A stretch of DNA of 64,000 nt from Apiosordaria backusii (Eukaryota; Ascomycota; Sordariomycetes; Sordariales; Lasiosphaeriaceae), in contig JAUKTV010000018.1 of the NCBI GenBank assembly GCA_030549205.1, positions 310,001 through 374,000 of the forward strand. The letters run 5' to 3'. Positions 24,579-34,681 of this stretch are shown one piece after another; within the stretch, counting starts at the first letter, position 1, and the number at the start of each line of letters is the position of its first letter. The notes beneath the pieces were generated by a model. It made no database searches. It was not told the DNA's origin and saw only the letters and a program-made list of their open reading frames with translations. The translations under genes were made by a program, and so were the position numbers.

Positions 24579-25406
24579 ATGCTCACCCTCTTCATCGCCT
24601 CCCTTATCCTGGGGGTCACCACCGCCCTCTCCCTTCCCCGGCAAACAGCCCCCCAAGAAGAAGGCTGCACCCGCGCTCTCCTCGACCGCGTCACAGAGTC
24701 CTACCTCTCCGCCCAAACCATCGGTGACCCCTCCATCCTCTCACCTTCCCCAGAGGTCTCCTACACCGAAGACTTCCGCCCCATCTCCATCCGTGACTCG
24801 GTGCTCAACCAGCCCCTCCGCATCGATCACAACCGCTCCCTGCTTGACACGACCCAATGCGCGACGTACACCGAAATCATCGTCACCGATCCTGCCAATC
24901 CGAGGGTGATTGGCACGCAAATCAGGCTTGATGCCACGGGGGAGAATATCGTCAAGATTGAAACTTTGGTCACCAAAGAAGGCGACTGGGCGTTTAATGC
25001 TACCCTGACGTACCAGTATGCGTCAAGGGAAACGGCGAATAACTGGTGGTTCACCATCCCCGAGGCGGACCGTGATACAAGAGAGACGATCCAAGCTGCG
25101 GCGGATGCCTATCTTGACTTGTTTAACGACCCTACGGTTGTGGTTCCGTGGGGCACGCCATGCAACAGGTTGGAAGGGAGCTGGTATACGGGCAATGGGA
25201 GCGCCACTGACAGCTGTAATGTCGGCGTTCCATCGGGAGTGCCGATTACGCAGAGGAGGTATGTTATTGACGAGACTGTCGGGACGGTGGACGCGTTTGT
25301 GCTGTTTGGAACGAGGCCGGATAGTCATGAGTTTAGGGTTGAGAAGGGGAAGTTGAGGCTGGTTCATACGTTGACTGTGATGAGGAATGGGACTAAGTTC
25401 TTTTGA
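24579..25406 (+). CDS. secreted DUF8021-type protein
   Basis: Intronless, 275 residues. The signal peptide is about MLTLFIASLILGVTTALS. The mature part has SYTEDFRPISI, LRIDHNRSLLDTTQCATYTE, VPWGTPCNRLEGSWYTG and DSCNVGVPSG followed by RRYVIDETVGTVD. This conserved string defines a widespread fungal secreted family annotated as DUF8021. Four cysteines in the mature protein could form two disulfides. No catalytic role is established. The gene ends 31 bp from the stop of the convergent NACHT gene, so their 3' UTRs must overlap. Confidence 0.87.
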   Translation: MLTLFIASLILGVTTALSLPRQTAPQEEGCTRALLDRVTESYLSAQTIGDPSILSPSPEVSYTEDFRPISIRDSVLNQPLRIDHNRSLLDTTQCATYTEIIVTDPANPRVIGTQIRLDATGENIVKIETLVTKEGDWAFNATLTYQYASRETANNWWFTIPEADRDTRETIQAAADAYLDLFNDPTVVVPWGTPCNRLEGSWYTGNGSATDSCNVGVPSGVPITQRRYVIDETVGTVDAFVLFGTRPDSHEFRVEKGKLRLVHTLTVMRNGTKFF

Positions 25407-25437
25407 GGGGATGGTAGAGAGGCGGTTGATAAGGGTG

Positions 25438-28400
25438 CTATTGCCGGATGCATGTGTACTGGTCTTTGAACCAGAAGGAAAGAAACGGTGCGACGATGCT
25501 GAAGATTCCTGTTTCAACAATTAGTCAAGGTCTAAGGTGAGGGAAGGCTTTATCTCACCGATGAAAACTGCGATACCACGGAGTGCTCCGTCTATTGTTG
25601 CCAGCCTGGTGGAAATAGAGTGCCAATCTGCATACCCAGCTCTTGATGGCTCTTCAGCTTCCGAGACGCTATTATTGGGTAGCCCTTCATGAGCAGGAGG
25701 TCTTTCCCATTTCTTTATCAGATGTAAAATCCGCTGTCTCTTGGAATTCTCAAGTTCAAGGTAATCAATCCACCGCCGGAAATTGAGTTCTATTGTTTGC
25801 TCAGGACCGATCAGTCCATCAAAAAATGCCACTGGGAGGTAAATTTCGGCTACTCTCCACCGCATAGAAAGGGCAATAGAGCTGGCCAGGCTCTCGTTGC
25901 CGTAACCATCGAAACTCAGTTTAAGTTCAACTTGATCCTTCAGGTGAGTGTATGATCGACTAATTTTTGCGAATAGCTGTGGGCTGGCGCCGTGTTCCAG
26001 GAACCAGATGATCAAAAGACCAACTGTTTCCTTCACTGGAATCAAATCTCTTCTAATGAGAGAACAAGGGAAGAGCCAAACGATGAAGTGCTCCCAAATG
26101 GAAAGTTTCTGAGTGTGACACTTAAGAAATTGACAGCCTCCCAGAGTATGAATCTCGGGACCAATGATAGCTTTACTGCCGACTACCAGGCCCCTTTTGG
26201 AAAGAAGGAAATCCAAAATGCCAAAAAGGGCCTTGTTTGACTGTATGACGGCAAAAACAACCACCCGTGTTTTCCAATGTTGATCACTGAACCGGGTATC
26301 CCGGTTGAGTTCTCGGAGGGCATACTTCTCGCTGCCAAATTCGATAGCTAGAAGCAAGGGGCTAAAAAGTGTCGCGAGTTGGTTCCACCCAAGCAGAGGA
26401 CCGGGACCGTGATTATCTATAATGCTGGCCCTGTACTTCGAAAACTTCACGAACCGAAACGATGTTGCTGATGCTAGCGTGACTGGGCAGTCTGTAAGTG
26501 AAAGTAGATCATCCCTTTCCCGGGATAAGTAGTCCATTACAGCCAGTGATGACTGATCGCCCGTCTCGGCTCCAGGGAGATTTATTATCAGAAGACATTC
26601 AAGGAGAATATCCCATCCTTCGATCGAATTGTTGATTACATGTAATCCCCAGTGTTGTGCAGCAGCTAGCATCGTTCGGGACAACGCGTTGATAGCAGAA
26701 AACCCCTCGAGTTCGCTTCTCATGGCCTGGCGTATGTTGGGAAGTTCCAGGAAATCGGCAAAGGAGCGATGTGTGAAATCGACGTAGGCGTCACCACGGG
26801 AGGTACTGCTAGCTTCAACGAGCCCACGACACCATCCACGCAGTCTTCTTTCCGAGTAGAACAGTCTGCTACGAAGTACTTCCACGGGAGGCTCAAGGTG
26901 TCTATTGAGCCTATCTTGCAGTGCAAAGGAGCCTGACCTCTCGTAGTCGTCCAGGTAAGGTAATGCAACAAGCAAGATTAGTCGAAAGGACATTCGACCA
27001 CAATGCTCTGGTCCACGAGTTTCTTGATCCTTGAGGAACCGCTTCTCTTCCCTCAGCATCGCAAACACCTGGTAGGCTCTTTTGCGGTCGATGGGATTTA
27101 AAGACTGAAGGATGCTGTCGAAAAGAGAATTCAGTTCGTCCGGGAGACCATCCATCCACTTGACCAGGTCAGGGATATTGGTACCGTTTTCCATTTGCTC
27201 CCGTATAAGTTTGACAACCAAACTGACCCAGAGAAATATTCCGTGAGACCTCTTGAGTACGTTGTTGACAAGATAAAGCTTTCCCTGAGAATCCGGAATG
27301 CCCTGAAGCCTATCTGTGACATAATGCTTGATGTCATGTCTCGTTAGCTCATGCAATCGGAGCCGATGTTCGTGAGAAAAGGCGTTCATAAACACGTTGT
27401 CTTCCCGACTTGAGACACATAGCTTTACCATTCCAGGGGCGGCTAGATGCCAGTTATTCAGGAGGTCGACTAGAACCTTTCGGTCATTTTGTGGCGTCTC
27501 CTCGTATTCGTCCAGTCCATCGATGAAGAAGCAGAAACACCGAGTGCCTGGAGAGTGCTTGTCCGGACTTTGGAGCACCTGAGTGAGGCCACGGTGGATG
27601 TCATTGGTTGTTATCGATATTTCGGACAGGCAATACCATGGTATGCCTGAGAGTTGACTCCAAACATCCGGAAGAAGATCCGGGACGAGCTCCGGGCAAG
27701 CTCTCAATATGTAGTAGAGAATGGATCGGACCAGTCCAGCTAACGACTTCTGTAACTGAGAACCAGACTTCCAGAAAAAGAAACTGGTAAAAACTAGTGT
27801 TCGGCCACCTGTTCTTGTCTGTCAGCAGGTAAATATGGTCCCAGAAGAAGAATGATATCAGCTCACCGGCCCAGCTTTGGAGCGCATCTCTTGTCCGTGG
27901 GCTATCCACCAAGAGCTTCATCAAAGTTGACTTTCCTGAGCCGAGTTTTCCGGAGATGTGAAAAGCACCACCATTCTCAGACAATAACCAACTTGTGAAC
28001 TTCCCTCTGGCATTAAACTTCATGGAAAAGAGCTCTTCATCGAAGTCGTTGCCATGGTCTTCACTGCCATAGTCTTCATGGCTGTAGTTTTTGTTGCCGT
28101 AGTTCTCGTTACTGTAGCCGTCGCTGTCGTAGTCCTCGGTGTCGTCGTCCTCGCTGCCGTTGTCCTCGCTGCCGTTGTCTTCGCTGCCGTTGTCTTCGCT
28201 GCCGTTGTCCTCGCTGCCATGATCCTCGCTGCCATGATCATTGCTGCCATGATCCTCGCTGCCATGATCATTGCTGCCGTGTTGATTATGGTCATCATAA
28301 GCGCTCTCGTCCCAGTCTCTGCCATCACCATCATCGCTGCCGTCGATAAGCCATCGGAAGGTCTGTGCATGAGCTTCATCCACCATGTCGTATCTCTGTT

Positions 28401-29128
28401 GGATACCATCAAAGAACAGGGCCTGCAAAACTCGCTCTTTTTTATACACATCCAGGGCACCTTCGTGAATAGAAATGACCCGGCGAATACATTTCTCTAT
28501 CTTCTCGTCCAACGAACAGAGGCGCAGGTCTTTCCTGAGCTCATCCAGGGCTCTTTGAAGCTCTTGAACCCTCGATGTGTTATGTTCAGCTAGCCCTCGA
28601 AGACAAGTGAGAAGCTCGTGGGTCCGATGGCTGCCGATGGCATTGTCAGTTGCTTTCGTTGCGTGTTACCTAGGTATCTGAAGGATCAATGGACTTGCTT
28701 TGAATAATATGTGATCTCAAGATGGAGCTGATCACGACATGAGTCTAGTTTTGCCTCAAGTTCTTGTAGTGATTTCTCATGAAGGGCTGTTTTGATTGCT
28801 GCACAAATAGTTTGCACTTTTGACGAAGGGTCTTTTGGTTCAAGTCGAATCAGCAAGTTGATAAGATGATCTGACAATCCCCGACATTCTTCTGCAAGTG
28901 TGTGCAGGTTGCGGCTGTATGCGTAGTCAGGGAGACTAAGGTAGTGGGAATGGAAAGAGTGGTCGTGAATCGCTGGAGCTCCCTGATGACTGATTCCCAA
29001 CTGCGAGCCCCCGCCTCTTCTGTACGAACAGAATCATGGATCTTGACCGATCCTTTGATCAAGCTCGCGCTGAATGTGACAAAATTCAGAGCAGCCGAAA
29101 CGATCCCAATAGCGGAAATAGGATCCAT
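25438..29128 (-). CDS. NACHT STAND (NLR-like) NTPase, 5' part unresolved and possibly damaged
   Basis: Firm exons on the minus strand are about 28650-27867, 27808-25559 and 25508-25438. The introns are 27809-27866 (GTGAGC, branch CTGAC, AACAG; junction WAG-GRTLVFTSFFFW) and 25509-25558 (GTGAGA..AACAG; adds a hydrophobic end GIFSIVAPFLSFWF). The P-loop is GKLGSGKSTLMKLL, Walker B is CFFIDGLDEYE, and FTHRSFADFLE lies downstream. Upstream, ATG 29128 starts MDPISAIGIVSAALNFVTF, the usual fungal STAND N-terminal domain. This frame must shift by one base at about 28925-28955 to continue as LHTLAEECRGLSDHLINLL. The next junction (28600-28695) has a stop and no phase-compatible intron that I could find. 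A 79-residue acidic pentapeptide array precedes the P-loop. Homologues sense non-self and trigger cell death. The gene may be intact with an unusual structure, a pseudogene, or affected by sequence error. Confidence 0.72.
28045..28281 (-). repeat. in-frame 15-bp tandem repeat coding acidic pentapeptides
   Basis: About 16 consecutive pentapeptides of the type HGSED or NGSED lie in the NACHT protein between its N-terminal region and the P-loop. The central units are nearly identical at DNA level; the units nearer the P-loop have diverged to YSNEN, YGNKN and YSHED. The repeat keeps the reading frame. It is unlike the C-terminal WD, ankyrin or TPR arrays of fungal STAND proteins. Copy number is likely to vary between strains. 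Confidence 0.9.
28667..28676. repeat. palindrome TACCTAGGTA, copy 1
   Basis: An exact copy of the recurrent 10-bp palindrome. It lies inside the junction between the N-terminal STAND exon and the NACHT exon that I could not splice in frame. Confidence 0.9.
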
Positions 29129-29606
29129 AGGGTCTTTGGAAAACCTAGTGCTTTGAAGGGTGATCGATGGGTGCAACTTTGTCCTGAAGCTGAATGCATA
29201 CCCACTAGAATGCTCTGGTGTTGGATGCCTAATACAAGAGGAACTGCTCATTGGCTGATTTTTTGCAGCTGCTGACCGTGATTCTGCCTATCAGGCTCTT
29301 GGGCTGACAACGCACACGTCACCAATATTTCAGGAGCGGAATGAAATGACCTGAACGTTTATATTTGCGCACATATTTCTCAAAGCCCACCGTTTCTCCA
29401 GTTTAATAAAGAGGTCGTCCAAGACCGCTTCTCATATGAAAATCCTCAATGCAAGCATTCGCCAGTTGACCCTCATGTTTCAGGTTTGATCCCTATCAGC
29501 TCCGAAATGGACGGCGGGTCTTGGAATGTGGGTGTGAGTGTCTACACTTTAGGGTTAGCAAGCAACAGTCGTAACGGAAAAAATTGAGAACCAAATATAG
29601 CAAGAC
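29129..29606. other. intergenic, promoter side of the NACHT gene
   Basis: About 480 bp. It should hold the NACHT promoter. No other gene is supported. Confidence 0.5.
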
Positions 29607-29894
29607 TCACATGGGCATTCTTTGAACCGATCCTTTACTTTCAGCGCCTGAAAGCTGCTTACTCGGTACATTCTTTTGTGCTGCGTCTTGTTTACCCTCA
29701 TCTCTCCCTTTTAGAGCAACAGTTAACTCTCCCCTTGACCACGGAAACCGAAACACCACCTTGGTCTCTAGCTCCTTGCTGAACAACTCATATGCCTTTG
29801 GCGCATCTTCAATGCTCATCTGTGCTGAAACAACCCAGCTCAACTTTGCTTTGCCTGTCTTGAAAAGCTCCGCCATACGGGGAAAGCCGTGCAC
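29607..29894 (-). pseudogene. C-terminal remnant of a zinc-type alcohol/formaldehyde dehydrogenase
   Basis: A minus-strand frame contains AELFKTGKAKLSWVVSAQ, then IEDAPKAYELFSKELETKVV followed by RFPW. This is the usual C-terminal end of MDR glutathione-independent formaldehyde dehydrogenases. The roughly 300 residues expected before it, with the zinc ligands and Rossmann fold, are not found upstream in any frame. About 35 unrelated residues follow the family's normal end before the stop. I read it as a truncated fragment left by deletion or rearrangement. An alternative is the last exon of a gene whose other exons I missed. Confidence 0.55.
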
Positions 29895-30240
29895 CTTAGA
29901 TTTTGTGAATGGAGTTACTCAGGTGCCTTATTCAATATTTGGTTGGATGGGATTTTGTCTTTTGTATGTTACGGTGCCAAGGCGACGACCTCCTTCCACT
30001 TACACAGCAAAACCTTCCCGAAGTGGACGATCGGAATGCTTGGGTCTCAAGACAAGCATCCCACTTCCGAAGTGGGAAGACTCATCCCTCTTCGTCGACC
30101 CGTTTTCGGAAATTCGCCTTCCTTTGTATGTTCTGTATAACTATCCCTACTCTCGAGAGGAGCTTTTTACTGGCGGTCTATTTGATTGCACTGCAGCCAA
30201 CACACATCAAGGCGACAGTCATTCAGAACTGCTGCAAAAC

Positions 30241-31593
30241 ATGGCTTTGCGTGTGTATATTTTGCTGATTCGGACGGTATGGCTCATCATTTTGGAGAAC
30301 CTGGCTGTAGGAGTGATGGCTGGATCAACCCCGAACCCATGGAAGGAACACGTCGAGAAGCCTACGACTTACCGACTAGAGGCTGAGACTGTGGTGACTG
30401 CAGGACGGTTGGACTCTGCAGTGGCATCGTCATTTCCTTTGTTTGACACACTGTCCATCTTGCCTGCCTTCAACGCCAAAACGCAAGGGGCACGCAGCGA
30501 TGTCATCTTGCGCCGCATTGTCACCACGACAACTATTCCAGAGACGGGCGAGGTTGTGGCGGTGACCGGATTGCTGGCGGTTCCGGCATCACCAAACAGC
30601 ACGATTCCTGTTGTCTCATGGCAGCATGGCACCATCCTCTCTTTCGACCAGGTACCGTCTAATATGGTGAAACTCTTTGATCCAAACTACACATTGACCG
30701 ATAATGCCGACTCACTGGAAACGCTGTTCAATATTCACCGCTTTGCTGCCAACGGTTTTGCTGTGATTGCCGCAGACTATCTCGGCAAGGGTCCGCTTCG
30801 AGATGGTCGCCGCGAGGCTTATGTCGTCAAGGGCGCAACCACACAGACATGCGTTGACATCCTCTATGCCGGGCTTACAGCACTCGAGGATCTTGGATCG
30901 ACGCCAACAAAACTGTTACTACACGGCTGGTCACAGGGCGCCCTCAACACACAGTGGCTGCACCAGGCTCTTCGTTCTGACGGTGTCCCCATTGAAGCGA
31001 CCGCCGTTGCCAGCCCTTTCAGCGACCTAGATCAAGCGTGGCGCTATTGGTCTGGGAGGGTAAGCTTCCCGCTGCCTGATGGCCTCCATCGCTATCCCGC
31101 GTTGGCTGCTTGGATTGCGCCATGCATGCTTATCGCACTTGGTAGCTACGAGCTATACTATAATCTTCCCGAGCTACTCGAGGTGTCGGTGCGCCCACAA
31201 TACCGAGAGTTAGCAAGGAAATACTGGAATGACTACAACATCAGTGCCATTGATTCATCCGATGCCCCCAACAGTAGCAATTTGCTGGTGGAGAGCTTCT
31301 GGGACGGCTACACAGATGATCGGATCAGTGCACTGCAGCGGCAGTTGATGACCAACACGGCCATCAATTGGGAGTATGACAGTCCCATCCGTTTCTATTA
31401 TGGTCTTGCAGACGAAGCTATTCATCCGGCTATGGTGATGCGGACTCTTTCTGCAGGGGGGAAGTTCACTGAGGGCATACAGATAGCCAGGGCCAGTCAC
31501 AGGGTGACATTTCTTGCCGGGCTTTACGGCAACGAAGCGTCACTTGATGGGCATGACAATGTACTGTCTTGGTTTCAGAGCAAGCTGAAGTAG
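30241..31593 (+). CDS. secreted alpha/beta hydrolase (lipase/esterase-like)
   Basis: Intronless, 450 residues. The frame is open from 29761, but the first 160 codons overlap the dehydrogenase remnant and have no likeness. The ATG at 30241 gives a hydrophobic leader (about residues 5-27) and the start of the family pattern. The nucleophile elbow is LLHGWSQGALN (Ser231), the acid is YGLADEAIHP (Asp391) and the histidine is ARASHRVTF (His420), a complete Ser-Asp-His triad. The oxyanion segment is VVSWQHGTILS. The pattern matches large fungal/actinobacterial secreted lipases (PF03583-like). The substrate is unknown. Several N-glycosylation sites (NYT, NSS) fit secretion. Confidence 0.88.
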   Translation: MALRVYILLIRTVWLIILENLAVGVMAGSTPNPWKEHVEKPTTYRLEAETVVTAGRLDSAVASSFPLFDTLSILPAFNAKTQGARSDVILRRIVTTTTIPETGEVVAVTGLLAVPASPNSTIPVVSWQHGTILSFDQVPSNMVKLFDPNYTLTDNADSLETLFNIHRFAANGFAVIAADYLGKGPLRDGRREAYVVKGATTQTCVDILYAGLTALEDLGSTPTKLLLHGWSQGALNTQWLHQALRSDGVPIEATAVASPFSDLDQAWRYWSGRVSFPLPDGLHRYPALAAWIAPCMLIALGSYELYYNLPELLEVSVRPQYRELARKYWNDYNISAIDSSDAPNSSNLLVESFWDGYTDDRISALQRQLMTNTAINWEYDSPIRFYYGLADEAIHPAMVMRTLSAGGKFTEGIQIARASHRVTFLAGLYGNEASLDGHDNVLSWFQSKLK

Positions 31594-31741
31594 TGGTGTT
31601 GTCTCAGAGTGTAAGGCAAGGCGTTAGTCTGACACCCCATAATGTTGATGGCGTTTGTCTTTGGTGAAAGTTAATATTTTGCCATAATCATGGTTTCATA
31701 AAACTTGAAAGGAGCTGTTTCTCATTGCAAGGGGCTTCCTG

Positions 31742-32314
31742 TCATGCGAAGTAACCAAATCCAAAGTGCCCTACTGCAATTCCCAACACCAGCATCACAA
31801 CACTTGGTGCAGCTTTGATGGCTCTCAACCACAGAGGGTTGAAATGCACCGCCTCGATATTATTCCCCAGTGGATCAAGCACAAAAGCAGCATAGTACCC
31901 CTTCGCGTAACTTCTCTCACCCGGCGCACCATTGCATACACCCCCTGCCTTCCTGCTTATCATATCAGCATTCGCCCATGTCTTACAAACGAATCAGTGA
32001 AAATGGACTCACAGAGCAGCAGCATAAAACTCGTCGACCTCTTTCCTACTTCCCACATCAAACGCGACATGTGATCTCCCTCTCGTCTTCAAGTTCTCGT
32101 CAGCTGATAGCTTGGGGTCGACAGGCTCAAAATCTTGACCGCCGCAGTGAAGCCAGAAGTCAGGGCCAGCATGCGGGGCTTGCAAGCCAACGAAATGCCC
32201 GTCGACCTGCTTGTAGATTTTGAAGCCTAGGGGTTGGAGGGTGGCCAAGTAGAAGTCCCGCATGAGGGCGAAGTTGCAGGGCCCGGTGGGGAGGGAGAGG
32301 TGGTTGATGGGCAT
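31742..32314 (-). CDS. VOC (glyoxalase/bleomycin-resistance-like) protein with hydrophobic C-terminal tail
   Basis: Two exons, 32314-32013 and 31952-31742, give 170 residues. The 60-nt intron is GTGAGT..AGCAG; the junction reads EFYAAAL-KAGGVCNGAPG. The VOC fold is clear: INHLSLPTG (metal-type His), FVGLQAPHAGPDFWLHC, RSHVAFDVGSR and a final FVLDPLGNNIEAVHF with the metal-type Glu. The usual fungal members (about 130-145 residues) end after the last strand. This one continues with NPLWLRAIKAAP and about 19 hydrophobic residues (SVVMLVLGIAVGHFGFGYF) to the stop, suggesting a tail anchor. The enzymatic substrate is unknown. Confidence 0.85.
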
Positions 32315-33150
32315 ATTGACTGTTTTTTTATTTTCGTCTGAATTGTCTCACTGATGATGACGGATGGTGACGGGTCATGATGAGAGAAAATGGAGAGATA
32401 AGTGGGGTTGAGTGCTTTCTTTATCGCCAAATGAGCTCTTAGGCAGCAGCGGGATGCGTGAAAGAGAGGCTTGGTGGCGTCCACAGACAAGGGCGTGATA
32501 TTTGTCAGAAAATACTCAAAATGGAGACGACTGGGGTGAAGATGAGGGGTCTCACGTGGTATCGCGCCCGTTTGGTGTCTGAAAGTCTCGGCGGCCGCGC
32601 GACGCGGGTCAGCATTTCATCCGCGCGCCACGGTTGTCAGCCACTGTTATCTTATCGATACTAATATCAATTCTCTGATGCCATGTTGTCTTTGACCCTG
32701 TTTGCATCTGCCATCTTCCTTCTTCACAAAACCCCACTGCGGGGCTCCGTGCTTGGTCAATGATGCCTGAAATCCAGTTCCAGTGCTCATGTCACCACTT
32801 GAAGCACCCTACTTCAGAGCTTCTGACGGGGTACATGACATCACGCCTAAAATGTGTTGCGCATCTATCGGTTTCACACGGATACATCGGCAAATTTTGA
32901 GTGGGCTCCCGTTTTAACTTAGCAAGTACGACCATGGTGTCGTGCAGGCCACTTGCCGACTAGCCGTAACGTTTCGACAGGGCCGGAGACGGTCCGGGGA
33001 TAGCAGGCACTCTGACGTCAGGGACACATGGCTGAAAGAGAGCAAGCAAAAAGCTGCAAGTTCTTATTAAAGGAGAAGCTCTGCGACTTGTTCTTCTGGT
33101 GCAGCAGAATATCGTCAACAATTGCCAACACTTTCAGGACGCCCCACAAC
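32315..33150. other. intergenic, divergent promoters
   Basis: About 840 bp between the divergent VOC and PAP2 genes. The PAP2 frame is open upstream to an earlier Met at 33028. No other gene is supported. Confidence 0.5.
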
Positions 33151-34311
33151 ATGGGCAGATTCTTCAACCGCAGCGCGGCACCGGCCCCGGCCTCGAGCCA
33201 CCCTCCTCGGAGCGAAAAGCACTATGCCTCTTCTCGACCGAGCTTCGGCCAGTGGTTCAAGGCTACATGGCTGGATATCTTGACCATGGCGGCCCTAGGC
33301 GCTGTCGGATTGGGTGTATGTAACCTCCCTTTCATATTCTGCGCTCAAGGCTAACAAGCGACACAGGTTTATCACGCCAAACCTGCGCCCACCCGTTCAT
33401 TCCCCGTAACCTTTGCCGATGGCGAGATCGTGTACCCCGAGTTCGGCTACCCCCTTCGCAAGGAAATCATCCCCATCTGGCTCGCGGCATTTTTGGCCTC
33501 GGTTATTCCCATCGTCATCATGCTGGTCATGCAGATTCGCATTCGATCGTTTTGGGACTTCAACAATGCGGTCGTAGGGCTGCTGTACAGCTTGATCACC
33601 GCTGCGGTCTTCCAAGTCTTCATCAAATGGCTAATTGGCGGCCTTCGACCACACTTTCTCGAAGTCTGCCAACCGGATCTGTCCCGCGCATCGAATGCGC
33701 CTGGGGTTCAGGGGGCAGGATACAATGGACGGGGCTACACTGGCATCTATTATACCAAGCAGATCTGCACTGGCGATGTAGATGAGATCAACGACTCGCT
33801 CGAAAGTATGCCGAGCGGGCACACTACCGCCGCCTTTGCGGGGTTGATCTTTCTCAGTCTCTATCTGAACGGCAAGCTGAAGGTGTTCTCGGACTATCAC
33901 CCTGCCATGTGGAAGCTCGTTGTCCTGTACGCGCCTGTCTTAGGGGCGTGCTTGATTGGAGGAGCGCTCACCATCGATGAGTACCACAACTGGTACGACG
34001 TTTTCGCCGGCGCCGTTATTGGGACTGTGATGGCTTTTAGCGCCTACCGGATGACGTACGCGTCGATTTGGGACTGGAGGTGGAACCATATCCCGTTGAA
34101 CCGAACATCATCTTTCACTTTTGGGCATGGAGGCCACGAATATTTTGACGTGGGAACGTTTACGAGGCGAGCGGCCTGGGGAGAGAAGCATGGATTCGGT
34201 CATGGTAGCCACCATAATGGGACGGCTGCAAATCACCAGGTGCCTCCGGTTGGGTCGAACACTGGGGCGAACATTCCTCAGCGCGGTATTAATGGGGATA
34301 ATATGGTGTAA
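33151..34311 (+). CDS. PAP2-family lipid phosphate phosphatase
   Basis: Two exons, 33151-33315 and 33367-34311, give 369 residues. The 51-nt intron has GTATGT..ACACAG in phase 0. I prefer Met 33151 (MGRFFNRSAAP); an earlier in-frame Met at 33028 would add 41 residues. Six or so membrane segments are visible. The phosphatase signature is present: KWLIGGLRPH (motif 1, KxxxxxxRP), SMPSGHTTAAFAG (motif 2, PSGH) and DEYHNWYDVFAGAVIG (motif 3, HxxxD). In motif 3 the Ser-Arg that usually precedes the histidine is Leu-Thr-Ile-Asp. Family members dephosphorylate phosphatidate, diacylglycerol pyrophosphate or sphingoid phosphates in internal membranes. The last 70 residues form a His/Gly-rich cytosolic tail. 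Confidence 0.9.
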
Positions 34312-34681
34312 TGAGTAGAGCTCGAAAAGGTGTTAATGGCCTATCTAAAAATTCATAAAGTTGTATACCTAGGTAGGTTCGGTGGTCATGATACGTCGTC
34401 GATTTGGGGTTGCAGTATCAGTTTTTTGTCCAGAGCGTGGAAGGTAAAAGTCAAGAGTGGAGAACGTGGGTTACATACATCTGCCGAGGGAGAACCCCTC
34501 CTTTCATGCCACGATGATTTGCTTTCACCTTGATCAACCTGCCGTTTGAGATTACTCGATAGCACAAATTACAAACGAAAAACATTTCCAACTATCTTTG
34601 CTATACTTGTTGTCTGTGATTGAACAAAAAAATTCCCGCATCTCAACTTGCCACCCTCACTACCATCCCACTCTCCGCACG
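34312..34681. other. short intergenic with one TACCTAGGTA palindrome
   Basis: 370 bp between the PAP2 and SDR genes on the same strand. It contains the palindrome at 34366-34375 and no gene. Confidence 0.6.
34366..34375. repeat. palindrome TACCTAGGTA, copy 2
   Basis: An exact copy just downstream of the PAP2 stop codon, in the expected 3' UTR or spacer. Confidence 0.9.

Noticed and set aside
28054..28593. 179-codon plus-strand hydrophobic frame (repeats of Val/Ala)
   Set aside because: It is the reverse strand of the acidic pentapeptide repeat; the minus strand carries the P-loop and Walker B.
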